Part shown: piece by piece, positions 50,421-58,303 of the stretch
How positions within the stretch are numbered: position 1 is the first letter of the stretch
Layout of the letters: each line of letters opens with the position of its first letter
Translations under genes and position numbers: made by a program
NCBI GenBank assembly: GCA_046541575.1
Contig: JBKHDA010000003.1
Span: 1 to 64,000 of the forward strand
Reading direction: 5' to 3'
Source: Halanaerobium sp046541575
GTDB taxonomy: Bacteria > Bacillota > Halanaerobiia > Halanaerobiales > Halanaerobiaceae
DNA length: 64,000 nt
Notes under the pieces: model-generated
The model's database searches: none
Seen by the model: the letters and a program-made list of their open reading frames with translations, nothing else
What the model was told of the DNA's origin: nothing

Positions 50421-51395
50421 TTGAGAGAGTTTAAAAAACCAAATCTGATTTTAAGTAAGTGTCTTGAATACTGTAAATGCCGCTATAATGGCGATATGAT
50501 ACCTGATAAATTTGTGCGGATGTTAGAACAGCATGTTAATTATATTAAAACCTGTCCTGAAGTTGAGAGTGGACTTGGGGTTCCCAGAAATTCTGTCCGT
50601 CTAATAAAAAAAAATGAAGAATATCGAATGGTTGATTCTATGACCGGTGAAGATCATACAGCAAAAATGGACAGATTTATTGAAGAGTTCACTTCAGAAT
50701 TAAATGAAGAAGAGATAGAAGGATTTATTGCTAAAAATCGATCTCCTTCCTGCGGCAGCAATGATTCTAAGGTTTATCCAAAAGCAGGAAAGGTGCCTGC
50801 TTTAGGAGAAAAAAGAGCCGGGTATTTTACTAAAAAAATATCTGATCAATTTCCTTCACTGGTTATAGAAAATGAGGGTAGACTTAAGAATTTTAAATTA
50901 AGAGAAAATTTTTTGATCAAGATTTTTATGCTGGCAGATCTGCGCCATGTAATAGAAAGTAAGCAGATTAAAGAACTGATTGATTTTCACAGCAACAATA
51001 AATATTTAATTATGTCCTATAATCAAAATGGTTTAAATAAACTGGGTAGAATTGTGGCTGCTCATGAAAAAGGAAAAACCGAAGAGACAATGCAGAAATA
51101 TAGGAAACAGCTTATTACAACTCTGAATGTGCTGCCTGACACGGGGAAAAGAGTTAATATGCTGCAGCACATTTTTGGTTATGTGTCATCAGATATCAGT
51201 AGAGAAGAAAGAGAATATTTTTTAGACACTCTGCAGGATTTTAGAAAAGAAAAGGTTCCATTTTCACTGCCTTTAGCACTGCTTAGATCCTGGGTGATAA
51301 GGTTTAAGGTTGAATATTTGATGCCGCAGACAATATTTAAGCCTTATCCTGAAGGATTGATTGACTTAAGTGATTCTGGAAATGGTAGATTTTAA
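50421..51395 (+). CDS. DUF523-DUF1722 protein (TudS-like N-terminus)
   Basis: 324 residues. N-terminal DUF523 (about 5-150) with the conserved cysteine motifs SKCLEYCKCRYNG, CPEVESGLGVPR and SPSCGSNDSKVY; in characterised DUF523 proteins such cysteines hold a [4Fe-4S] cluster for 2-thiouracil desulfuration. C-terminal DUF1722/YbgA domain (about 185-310) with YLIMSYNQNGLNKLGRIVA and LRSWVIRFKVEYLMPQTIF. The fused architecture is common; a role in salvage or repair of thiolated bases is inference. TTG start after AGGAGGAAC. Confidence 0.85.
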   Translation: MREFKKPNLILSKCLEYCKCRYNGDMIPDKFVRMLEQHVNYIKTCPEVESGLGVPRNSVRLIKKNEEYRMVDSMTGEDHTAKMDRFIEEFTSELNEEEIEGFIAKNRSPSCGSNDSKVYPKAGKVPALGEKRAGYFTKKISDQFPSLVIENEGRLKNFKLRENFLIKIFMLADLRHVIESKQIKELIDFHSNNKYLIMSYNQNGLNKLGRIVAAHEKGKTEETMQKYRKQLITTLNVLPDTGKRVNMLQHIFGYVSSDISREEREYFLDTLQDFRKEKVPFSLPLALLRSWVIRFKVEYLMPQTIFKPYPEGLIDLSDSGNGRF

Positions 51396-51397
51396 AT

Positions 51398-51427
51398 AAT
51401 CCCCCACTTTTAAAAGTGAGGGATTGA
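51398..51427. terminator. Hairpin between convergent genes
   Basis: AATCCCCCACTTTT and AAAAGTGAGGGATT pair with one mismatch. It serves either or both of the converging DUF523 and glycosyltransferase genes, though T-tracts are poor. Confidence 0.55.
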
Positions 51428-51433
51428 GTTTCA

Positions 51434-53209
51434 TTAATCCAGATCTTCTTTAATAGCTGATTGTATATCCTGAGATTTAATTTGAGATTCTGCATATAAT
51501 TCAGCAACAATATTTAGATGCTCATTTAATTTTTCTATAAAATACAGTAATAAATTAACACTTGATTTATGATATTTATGGAAAAAATTCATTATTTTAT
51601 CCTTTGGAAAAGAAATTAGTACTAAGGGTTCAATTGCTTTTACATCTCCTTGATAAATATTATTTGTCTTTGAGATTAAAGAGGTTAGACCAAAGAAATC
51701 TCCGCTTTCCATTTCTGCTAAAACTACTTCCTCCTGATTTTCAACTTCGTTTTCATTATATTCTGTTATTTTTGCTCTGCCGGAAAGTATAATATAAATT
51801 GTATCATCAGGGTTTCCGTGTTTGATGATGAGATCATCAGGTTCATAAGTTTTTACTTCTGATATTTCCATTAAAGATGTTTTTTCTTCATAGTTTAAAT
51901 TTGCAAAAATTTCTAAATCATCCAGTTCTATGCTCTGTATTTCTTTGGGACTTTGCAGGAGATCATTATTGCTATATTCCAAATCTTCCGGACATAATTG
52001 GCTTTTAATAAAGATCTGTCTTAAATTATAAAATTCTTCTCTGGCAAAATCCAATAAATGCCGCCAGTTTTTTTGTACTTCAAGATATTCTTTAAAAACA
52101 TTTTTGGTGGGTATAGCATCATATTTTGAGATATAAATATTTTTTATTGCACCTTTTGCATTTTCAACCTGGTTTTCAGTTAAATAATCAAGAGCAAGAA
52201 TTAGATTTGTTTTAGTTACCTTATCTTCCAGATCTTTTTTCATAAATTCTCCTGGATAAGGATCAAAGTCTTCCGGTTCAATTTCGATCATATTTGGCCG
52301 TTCTTCCTGACTTTCAATTTTAGCTTTTTCATAAAAAAACCTGTAGATATCCTGTCTCAGCCTTTTCCAGACAGCATGATGTTTACCAGGCGGCAGATGT
52401 TTAATAGCCAGCTTATTATCTAAAAAGAAATTAAAGCCAAACATTTTGGCATTAATTAAATAATCAATATCTTCACCACGAGTCATTTCGGGATCAAAAG
52501 GAACTATTCGAAAAAGATTGCGGTGAATAACCATTAAACCTCCAAAAGCAAAAGGGGTTTTTTTTAATCTAGGTTCACTGCCAATTATTTTATCAAAGGC
52601 CCTTGTTTTGCTGCCAAATCGATTCCAGAAAGTCATCCAGGGCTCAATTTCTACGTCATCATAATATTCATTTTTTCGGTTTAAATAATAACCGGCAACT
52701 CCATCTACTGTCTGACCATAGAGGCGCCCTCCTATAAATTCTTCCGCTTTATCCATAAATTCAGGATCTTCAAAAACCTCATCATCATCAATTAAAACTG
52801 CTGTATCAGCTTCCATAATATAAGCTGTATATAGACAAATATTGCGGACATTAGAATAACCTTTTAAAGAGAGCAGTTCAGGATTGAGATCTGATTTCTG
52901 CCAGTAAATATTTTTTGCAGCCTGGAGCTGATTGTCTCCTATTAAATATGTTTTGACAGGTGGACAGGTTTTTTTAATTATTTCTTCTGCGCGCTGATAG
53001 GCCTGGTCAACCAGTTCTGGAGTGGTTACAGCTACCAAAATTATTAATTCAAAATCTTTATTTTTTATTACCTTTAAACTTTCAAGTGTTCTGGCCAGAG
53101 TTCCCTCCTGATCAATTGGGGTTGGATGATCATAGATTTCATCCCCCATCTGCCAGCCGGTTTCACTATCACGACCCCAGTAGGTGGGGATTACCATTAC
53201 TGTTTTCAT
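51434..53209 (-). CDS. GT-A glycosyltransferase fused to a cyclic-nucleotide-binding domain
   Basis: 591 residues. The N-terminal ~300 residues form a GT-A fold: IPTYWGRDSETGWQMGDEIY, a central DDDEVFEDPEF (metal/nucleotide-sugar DxD) near residue 140, and FGGLMVIHRNLF with EDIDYLINAKMFG. A helical region follows, then about 450-565 a Crp-like cNMP domain: YEPDDLIIKHGNPDDTIYII, SGRAKITEY and MESGDFFGLTSLI. It has no DNA-binding HTH, so nucleotide or another ligand may control transferase activity. It directly abuts the GT4 gene stop, sharing an operon; the sugar product is unknown. ATG after GGGGAGGAATCTTAA. Confidence 0.75.
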   Translation of the reverse strand: MKTVMVIPTYWGRDSETGWQMGDEIYDHPTPIDQEGTLARTLESLKVIKNKDFELIILVAVTTPELVDQAYQRAEEIIKKTCPPVKTYLIGDNQLQAAKNIYWQKSDLNPELLSLKGYSNVRNICLYTAYIMEADTAVLIDDDEVFEDPEFMDKAEEFIGGRLYGQTVDGVAGYYLNRKNEYYDDVEIEPWMTFWNRFGSKTRAFDKIIGSEPRLKKTPFAFGGLMVIHRNLFRIVPFDPEMTRGEDIDYLINAKMFGFNFFLDNKLAIKHLPPGKHHAVWKRLRQDIYRFFYEKAKIESQEERPNMIEIEPEDFDPYPGEFMKKDLEDKVTKTNLILALDYLTENQVENAKGAIKNIYISKYDAIPTKNVFKEYLEVQKNWRHLLDFAREEFYNLRQIFIKSQLCPEDLEYSNNDLLQSPKEIQSIELDDLEIFANLNYEEKTSLMEISEVKTYEPDDLIIKHGNPDDTIYIILSGRAKITEYNENEVENQEEVVLAEMESGDFFGLTSLISKTNNIYQGDVKAIEPLVLISFPKDKIMNFFHKYHKSSVNLLLYFIEKLNEHLNIVAELYAESQIKSQDIQSAIKEDLD

Positions 53210-54385
53210 TTAAGATTCCTCCCCGGAGAGTACTGAGTTATAAACGGCAAGAACTTCGTCAATTACTCTTGCCCAGGAAAATTTATTTAAGGCATACTCT
53301 GCTGCTCTTTTACCTTTTTTTTCTTTATCATTATTCTTAAGGGCTGCAATAATTTTAGCTGCCAGATCATCAGAATCATTCATTTTAAAAAGTCTGCCCA
53401 CATCCTGATTGATAAAATCAGGGAGGCCCCCAGCTCTAGAAGCAATTACAGGTGTACCACAGGCCAGTGCTTCAACTGCAACCAGTCCGAAAGGTTCAAC
53501 TCTTGAGGGTACAATTGATAAATCTGCACTGCTGTAAAAAGCGGGAAGATCATCTTGCGGCAGATTACCCAGAAAATGAATATTTTTAAGATTTAGTTTT
53601 TCGACCTGAGCTTTTAATTTATCTAATAATTCTCCATGACCAATAATCAGGGTCATAGTATTTGGAAATTCTCTTTCATATTTTTTAGCTGCTTTAATTA
53701 GGAGGTCTACACCTTTGAAATCTGTTAATTTACCGACAAAAGTGATTAGATAATCTGGATTTTCTTTTATTTCGGGAAGGTATTTCTGAATTAATTTTAG
53801 TCTATCGGTTTCCAGTGGTTTAAATAAGTTATCATCAACACCATTTAGTATTTTAACTAATTTATTGTCTTTAATGAAGTAATATTTTTTTACATCCTGG
53901 TTTACCTGATCGGAGATTGTAATAATTTTTTCAGCACCAGCAGTACCTTTAAGAGCTATTTGTCGGTAGCGTTTGTCTTTTTTATATCCTTTTATATCTG
54001 TTCCGTGAGCGGTAATTACATAAGGAATATTAGTCTGCAGCGCTGCATAGGGAGCAACCCATAGATGCTGACAGTGAATTATATCAGGTTTAAAATTCTG
54101 ACTTATTTTTTTTATAGTTCGGATGAATTTATTTAGATAATCATTCATTTCCTGTCTTGTTAATTTGTAAAATTGATTATTGCTTTTAGGATGAGTCGTA
54201 AAACAGGGAAAATTATAATCAATTATTGTTTCTACAGGAAATTGATAACTGTCATTTATTTCATTATCTACCACAACTACTTTAACCTGATGTCCTTTAT
54301 CAATTAACCGCTGAGCAATATTTTTAGTATAAACACCACTGCCTGAGCCTTCAAGAGGAAAATGATTGATCAGTAAAACTTTCAT
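53210..54385 (-). CDS. GT4-family glycosyltransferase
   Basis: 391 residues, GT-B fold. N-terminal acceptor lobe with LEGSGSGVYTKNIAQRLIDKG, HCQHLWVAPYA, TAHGTD; C-terminal donor lobe with TFVGKLTDFKGVDLLI and the retaining E-x7-E motif EPFGLVAVEALACGTPVIASRAGG. No membrane segment. Acceptor and sugar are unknown. It overlaps the upstream gene by 4 nt (ATGA) and its stop directly precedes the next gene, giving a three-glycosyltransferase operon. Confidence 0.88.
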   Translation of the reverse strand: MKVLLINHFPLEGSGSGVYTKNIAQRLIDKGHQVKVVVVDNEINDSYQFPVETIIDYNFPCFTTHPKSNNQFYKLTRQEMNDYLNKFIRTIKKISQNFKPDIIHCQHLWVAPYAALQTNIPYVITAHGTDIKGYKKDKRYRQIALKGTAGAEKIITISDQVNQDVKKYYFIKDNKLVKILNGVDDNLFKPLETDRLKLIQKYLPEIKENPDYLITFVGKLTDFKGVDLLIKAAKKYEREFPNTMTLIIGHGELLDKLKAQVEKLNLKNIHFLGNLPQDDLPAFYSSADLSIVPSRVEPFGLVAVEALACGTPVIASRAGGLPDFINQDVGRLFKMNDSDDLAAKIIAALKNNDKEKKGKRAAEYALNKFSWARVIDEVLAVYNSVLSGEES

Positions 54386-55572
54386 AATTTTCTGCTCCTT
54401 TCAATAATTTTATCAGTGACAGAGTTCCAGTTTGCTGATAAATCTTCATAATTTTCTACCATCTGATCCAGCTGCAGCCAGGCTGCAGAAAAAATTTCCG
54501 GTAAAAGATTAAAATCATCGTTCTGCGCGTATTCTGCCAGTAGAGGTGCACCTACTACCAGAGCATTTTTTTGTATTTTATAAATTTGTTTAAACTTTTC
54601 TCTGCTGATAATATTCTTTTTTTTTAAATACCAGTTTAAAAAGGGATTTCTTCCCAGCCAGCCAGTACAGGCATAAAAAAGACGTTTCTGAACATTTTTG
54701 TCTTTAATATCAGGTTTTTTAGGGAAGTTACCATAAAGATCATGGAAGATAGGAGTATCTATATCAATGATCTGTTTGTTTGTAGAGGGAATTTCTAATC
54801 CCATTAGTGTATCTTCACCTCTGCCTAAATATAATTCTCCATTATAAATATATGTTGTAGAATAGTAAGGGCATATTTTTTTTATATAATGTAAGTCTAC
54901 TGCATGATTACCGCCCAGTATTTTATTTGTTTTTCTGATATTATTTTGTTCAGGGTCAGCAAGAGCTAAATTATTTTCCAAATTCTTTATTTTTTTATAA
55001 GCACCGGTTTTCTGCAGGCCGATAAGGAGTTCTTTTGCACCTTTAAATTTGAGGGGTGGAATTATATAATAACCTGAATAATCGCTGGTGGTGACAACAA
55101 CATTTTCCTTTTCTAAATGAAAGAGATGTCTGCCAAAAAAATTAATTACCTGTGTATTACCTGCAGCAGAAAGAAGAAGGCGGGGTTTAACATCTGTATC
55201 TATAAAAAAAAGATAATCGATTTTGGGGACTGTAATAAGAGCCTTTAATAAGACTAAATTACGTCTTTTACCATAGGGAATTAATTCATAATAATCAAAC
55301 TCCGGGGTTCTTAGAAAAAAATCAATTTCTTTTTTACTGAAACCTGTAATTTTAAGTTCTTCTCTGAGTTCAGGATCATAGTTTAACTGAATTAAATCCA
55401 CATCTACAGTCTGCCGCAGTCTTTCTAAACTTTTTTCTTTATAGCCGTGTGAATAACAGATAATTAATCTATCTAACTCGTAACCATGTGCTCTAGCATT
55501 GGCAATAAAATTCATAAAAGGATGGATAGAATTGAGATAATTTGTGATTGCACCCAGTGCTATTCTTTTCAT
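54382..55572 (-). CDS. Putative glycosyltransferase, unassigned family
   Basis: 396 residues. I do not recognise the family. An N-terminal region (IALGAITNYLNSIHPFMNFI) leads to YLFFIDTDVKPRLLL near residue 130, a DTD that resembles a GT-A metal motif, and later GGNHAVDLHYIKKI and GRGEDTLMGLEI, which would suit substrate and catalytic positions. No signal peptide or membrane helix. Its context, first gene of an operon with a GT4 enzyme and a GT-A/cNMP enzyme, supports a glycosyltransferase. ATG is only 2-3 nt from GGAGG. Confidence 0.6.
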   Translation of the reverse strand: MKRIALGAITNYLNSIHPFMNFIANARAHGYELDRLIICYSHGYKEKSLERLRQTVDVDLIQLNYDPELREELKITGFSKKEIDFFLRTPEFDYYELIPYGKRRNLVLLKALITVPKIDYLFFIDTDVKPRLLLSAAGNTQVINFFGRHLFHLEKENVVVTTSDYSGYYIIPPLKFKGAKELLIGLQKTGAYKKIKNLENNLALADPEQNNIRKTNKILGGNHAVDLHYIKKICPYYSTTYIYNGELYLGRGEDTLMGLEIPSTNKQIIDIDTPIFHDLYGNFPKKPDIKDKNVQKRLFYACTGWLGRNPFLNWYLKKKNIISREKFKQIYKIQKNALVVGAPLLAEYAQNDDFNLLPEIFSAAWLQLDQMVENYEDLSANWNSVTDKIIERSRKL

Positions 55573-55608
55573 TTCCTCCCCCTTTTTTAAGATTCAATAA
55601 AACAGATA

Positions 55609-55971
55609 CTACTGTCCGGCAAGATAGCGGTAAACTATATCCTCAACAGTTATAATGCCAACTAATTTTTTTTGATCATCAACTACAGGTAAACCACTAA
55701 TCTGATGTTCTGCCATAATTTGAGCGGCTTCCTGGATCCTCTGCTTTTCATTAATTAAAATTAAATTTTCACTCATAAAATCTTTAATGGGAGCTTCCCT
55801 TTCATGTTCTATCATCAGGTCACCATCTGTTACAATTCCAACCAGATTTTTATCTTTTATAACCAGCAGTCTTCCTATGTTGTGATAAGAAAGAAGCCGT
55901 GTAGCCTCTTTAACATTACTATTTATATCAATAGTTATAGGATCTTCTGTCATAATCTCTTTGACTTTCAT
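55609..55971 (-). CDS. CBS-domain-pair protein
   Basis: 120 residues consisting of two CBS motifs: KVKEIMTEDPITIDINSNVK..GIVTDGDL and FMSENLILINEKQRIQEAAQ..GIITVEDI. Such stand-alone pairs bind adenine nucleotides and regulate partner enzymes. It lies 36 bp upstream of the glycosyltransferase row on the same strand, so it could be its regulator; partner unknown. ATG after AAAGGAGGACAAATA. Confidence 0.88.
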   Translation of the reverse strand: MKVKEIMTEDPITIDINSNVKEATRLLSYHNIGRLLVIKDKNLVGIVTDGDLMIEHEREAPIKDFMSENLILINEKQRIQEAAQIMAEHQISGLPVVDDQKKLVGIITVEDIVYRYLAGQ

Positions 55972-56039
55972 TATTTGTCCTCCTTTATATTTAAATTAAA
56001 AAAATTCTTAATATTAATATATTTCTTGCTCAAATAAGA

Positions 56040-56068
56040 AAACCCTCTTTTTTAAAGAGGGGTTTTTT
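56040..56068. terminator. Terminator between gnd and the CBS gene
   Basis: AACCCTCTTT and AAAGAGGGGTT pair, with T-runs on both strands. It ends the zwf-gnd transcript and possibly insulates the CBS gene. Confidence 0.8.
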
Positions 56069-56073
56069 CATCA

Positions 56074-56134
56074 GTACCAGGTAAAAACGGCCGTTTGGTA
56101 CCTGGTACCATTATGCTTTTTGTACCTGGTACCA
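56074..56134. repeat. GGTACC-rich repeat cluster
   Basis: GTACCAGGTA (56074-56083) is the inverse of TACCTGGTAC (56099-56108), enclosing the palindrome AAACGGCCGTTT. The 13-mer GTACCTGGTACCA occurs at 56098-56110 and again at 56122-56134. Related motifs occur at 39439 and 44568. Confidence 0.7.
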
Positions 56135-56141
56135 ATATATA

Positions 56142-57539
56142 TTATTCCCATTCGGTGTGGAAGGTTCCTTCTTCATCTTTGCGCTGATAGGTATGGGCAC
56201 CAAAGAAATCACGCTGGGCCTGAATTAAATTTGCAGGCAAATTTTCAGATTTTAGACTGTTAAAATAGTCCAGAGCAGAGTGGACAGCAGTAAGCGGCAG
56301 GCCTGATTGAGCTGCAGTTGTTATTAAAGGTGCAATTTCCTCGGCAGCAGCATTTAACTGTGCTTTAAACTGCTGAGATGTAATTAAAGTATTCAACTGC
56401 ATATTTTCTGTAAATGCCTGCTGTATTGGTTCTAAAAGACCTGAGCGAATAATACAGCCATCTTCCCAGATACGGGCAATTTCTTTGTAGTTTAATTTAT
56501 AATCATATTCTTCGGAAGCAGCCTTTAAAAGCTTGAATCCTTCAGCATAAGCAATTACAGAAGCAAAATAGAGGGCTGATTTTAGCAGAGGCAGCATTTG
56601 TTTTTTTTCTGCTACAGCTCTACTGCTTCCAGCAAATTGAGCAGAAATTTCTATTCTTTCTTTTTTAAGAGCTGACATTAAGCGGGCATTTACTCCTGCA
56701 TTAATTGTTGGAATTGCAGTGCCCAGATCTAAAGCACTCTGTATGCTCCATTTACCTGTACCTTTGTGTTTTGCTTTATCAAGAATTAAATCAATTAGTT
56801 TTCTACCAGTTTTAGGGTCATCTTTTTTCATAATCTTAGCGGTGATTTCTACTAAATAAGAATCAAATTCCTGATTCCATTCAGCAAAAATTTCTCCCAT
56901 TTTTTCCGGTTTTAACTGCAGTACTTTACGCATATAATCATATATTTCAGCCAGAACCTCCATAATTCCATATTCAATACCGTTGTGAACCATTTTTACA
57001 TAATGGCCGGCAGATCTGGGTCCTAAATAACTGACACAGGCGCCTTTTTCAGTTTGGGCAGCTGCATCTTCCATGATATCTGATATTTCAGCATATGCGT
57101 TTTCATTCCCTCCGGGCATAATTGAGGGACCGTGCAGAGCTCCATATTCACCACCACTAATTCCGACTCCAAGGTAGCGAATTCCCTTTTCTTTCAGATT
57201 CTCTAATCTTCTATTGGTGTCTTCAAAATAAGAATTACCTCCATCAATAATAATATCATCTTCTTCTAAATAGGGGAGCAGGCTGTCAATAACTAAATCA
57301 ACCGGTTTTCCTGCTTTGATCATCAGCATAATTTTCCGCGGTTTCTCAAGTGAAGAAACGAAGTCCTCCAGATTATAGGCCGCTTTAATATCCTGATTTT
57401 CAACTTTATTATTAATAAAATTCTCAGTTTTGCTTTCTGTACGATTATAGACTGTGATTGAATGATTGCGGGCAATATTAAGTGCCAGATTCTGCCCCAT
57501 AACTGATAGTCCAATTAAACCAATTTCATATTTTGCCAT
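56142..57539 (-). CDS. gnd: 6-phosphogluconate dehydrogenase, decarboxylating
   Basis: Converts 6-phosphogluconate to ribulose-5-phosphate with CO2 release. 465 residues: NAD(P) site IGLSVMGQNLALNIARN, the VYNRTESKTE loop, the substrate-binding GISGGEYGALHGPSIMPGG, KMVHNGIEYG with the catalytic Lys, and a C-terminus ending GAHTYQR..HTEWE. Full-length. ATG after AGAGGAGGTAGTAATAA. It is in the zwf-cyclase-gnd order on the minus strand. Confidence 0.95.
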   Translation of the reverse strand: MAKYEIGLIGLSVMGQNLALNIARNHSITVYNRTESKTENFINNKVENQDIKAAYNLEDFVSSLEKPRKIMLMIKAGKPVDLVIDSLLPYLEEDDIIIDGGNSYFEDTNRRLENLKEKGIRYLGVGISGGEYGALHGPSIMPGGNENAYAEISDIMEDAAAQTEKGACVSYLGPRSAGHYVKMVHNGIEYGIMEVLAEIYDYMRKVLQLKPEKMGEIFAEWNQEFDSYLVEITAKIMKKDDPKTGRKLIDLILDKAKHKGTGKWSIQSALDLGTAIPTINAGVNARLMSALKKERIEISAQFAGSSRAVAEKKQMLPLLKSALYFASVIAYAEGFKLLKAASEEYDYKLNYKEIARIWEDGCIIRSGLLEPIQQAFTENMQLNTLITSQQFKAQLNAAAEEIAPLITTAAQSGLPLTAVHSALDYFNSLKSENLPANLIQAQRDFFGAHTYQRKDEEGTFHTEWE

Positions 57540-57580
57540 TTATTACTACCTCCTCTTAAACAGTTAAAACAGATAAAAAA

Positions 57581-58237
57581 TTATTTGAATAATTTGAGCA
57601 TAGTTTCGATTTCTCCATTTTCAAATAAATAAGCTCTACCGGGAAGGCCGTCACTGTCTGCAATTTTTAGTAGTGAAAGCAGTAATATATAATTTCCGGC
57701 TGGAACTTCATTTAACCTCAGACCTTCCAGAATCATTATTTTTTTCTTCAGCAGTTTTTTATGAGTAGGATGTTCAGCCTGAGCCCTTTCTATACCATTT
57801 GTATCAATTCCCACACCTTTAATCTTTTGCTCAACTAAATATTCCGCTCCACTTTCAGCTAAATAGATAAAATTTTCAGGTGTTTCTTCCAAAAATCCAG
57901 GCTCAGAATTTTTAGTCTTTAAAATTACAAAAGAATTTTCATCTATTTGATAATTTTTTAGATCAGCTGCTGTAATTTTTTCTTCCAGCTCAGTTAAATC
58001 TATAAGCTGGGCCTGATAAAAAGGACTTTCTGCAAAAAATAAATTTGCATTTTCTCCTTCTTCCAGCATGTGTAATGGTGCATCAACATGGGTTCCGGTG
58101 TGTACATTCATCTGCAGTTCAGATTCGTGGGCATCACCCTGACTGAAATCCCTAACTGTTGAGAGACGAGGTCTAATTTCGTCTTTACCTTTATAAACCA
58201 GCATATCTTTTTTGATTGTCATTGAAATATCATACAT
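57581..58237 (-). CDS. Cyclase-family metal-dependent hydrolase (kynurenine-formamidase-like)
   Basis: About 218 residues of the PF04199-type putative cyclase family. The metal-site motif MNVHTGTHVDAPLHM is visible near residue 37, with GVGIDTNGIERAQAEHPTHKKLL later. Members hydrolyse formamides, lactams or lactones. It sits between zwf and gnd, exactly where a 6-phosphogluconolactonase would be expected, and no pgl gene is visible in the window, so a lactonase role is attractive but unproven. ATG 58237 follows AAGGGAGGTTTTTTT; the longer frame includes that site. Confidence 0.8.
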   Translation of the reverse strand: MYDISMTIKKDMLVYKGKDEIRPRLSTVRDFSQGDAHESELQMNVHTGTHVDAPLHMLEEGENANLFFAESPFYQAQLIDLTELEEKITAADLKNYQIDENSFVILKTKNSEPGFLEETPENFIYLAESGAEYLVEQKIKGVGIDTNGIERAQAEHPTHKKLLKKKIMILEGLRLNEVPAGNYILLLSLLKIADSDGLPGRAYLFENGEIETMLKLFK

Positions 58238-58303
58238 AAAAAAACCTCCCTTGAAAACTAAAATACATAAACTCAATTATTTTTTAATTAATTTTTTTGT
58301 AAA

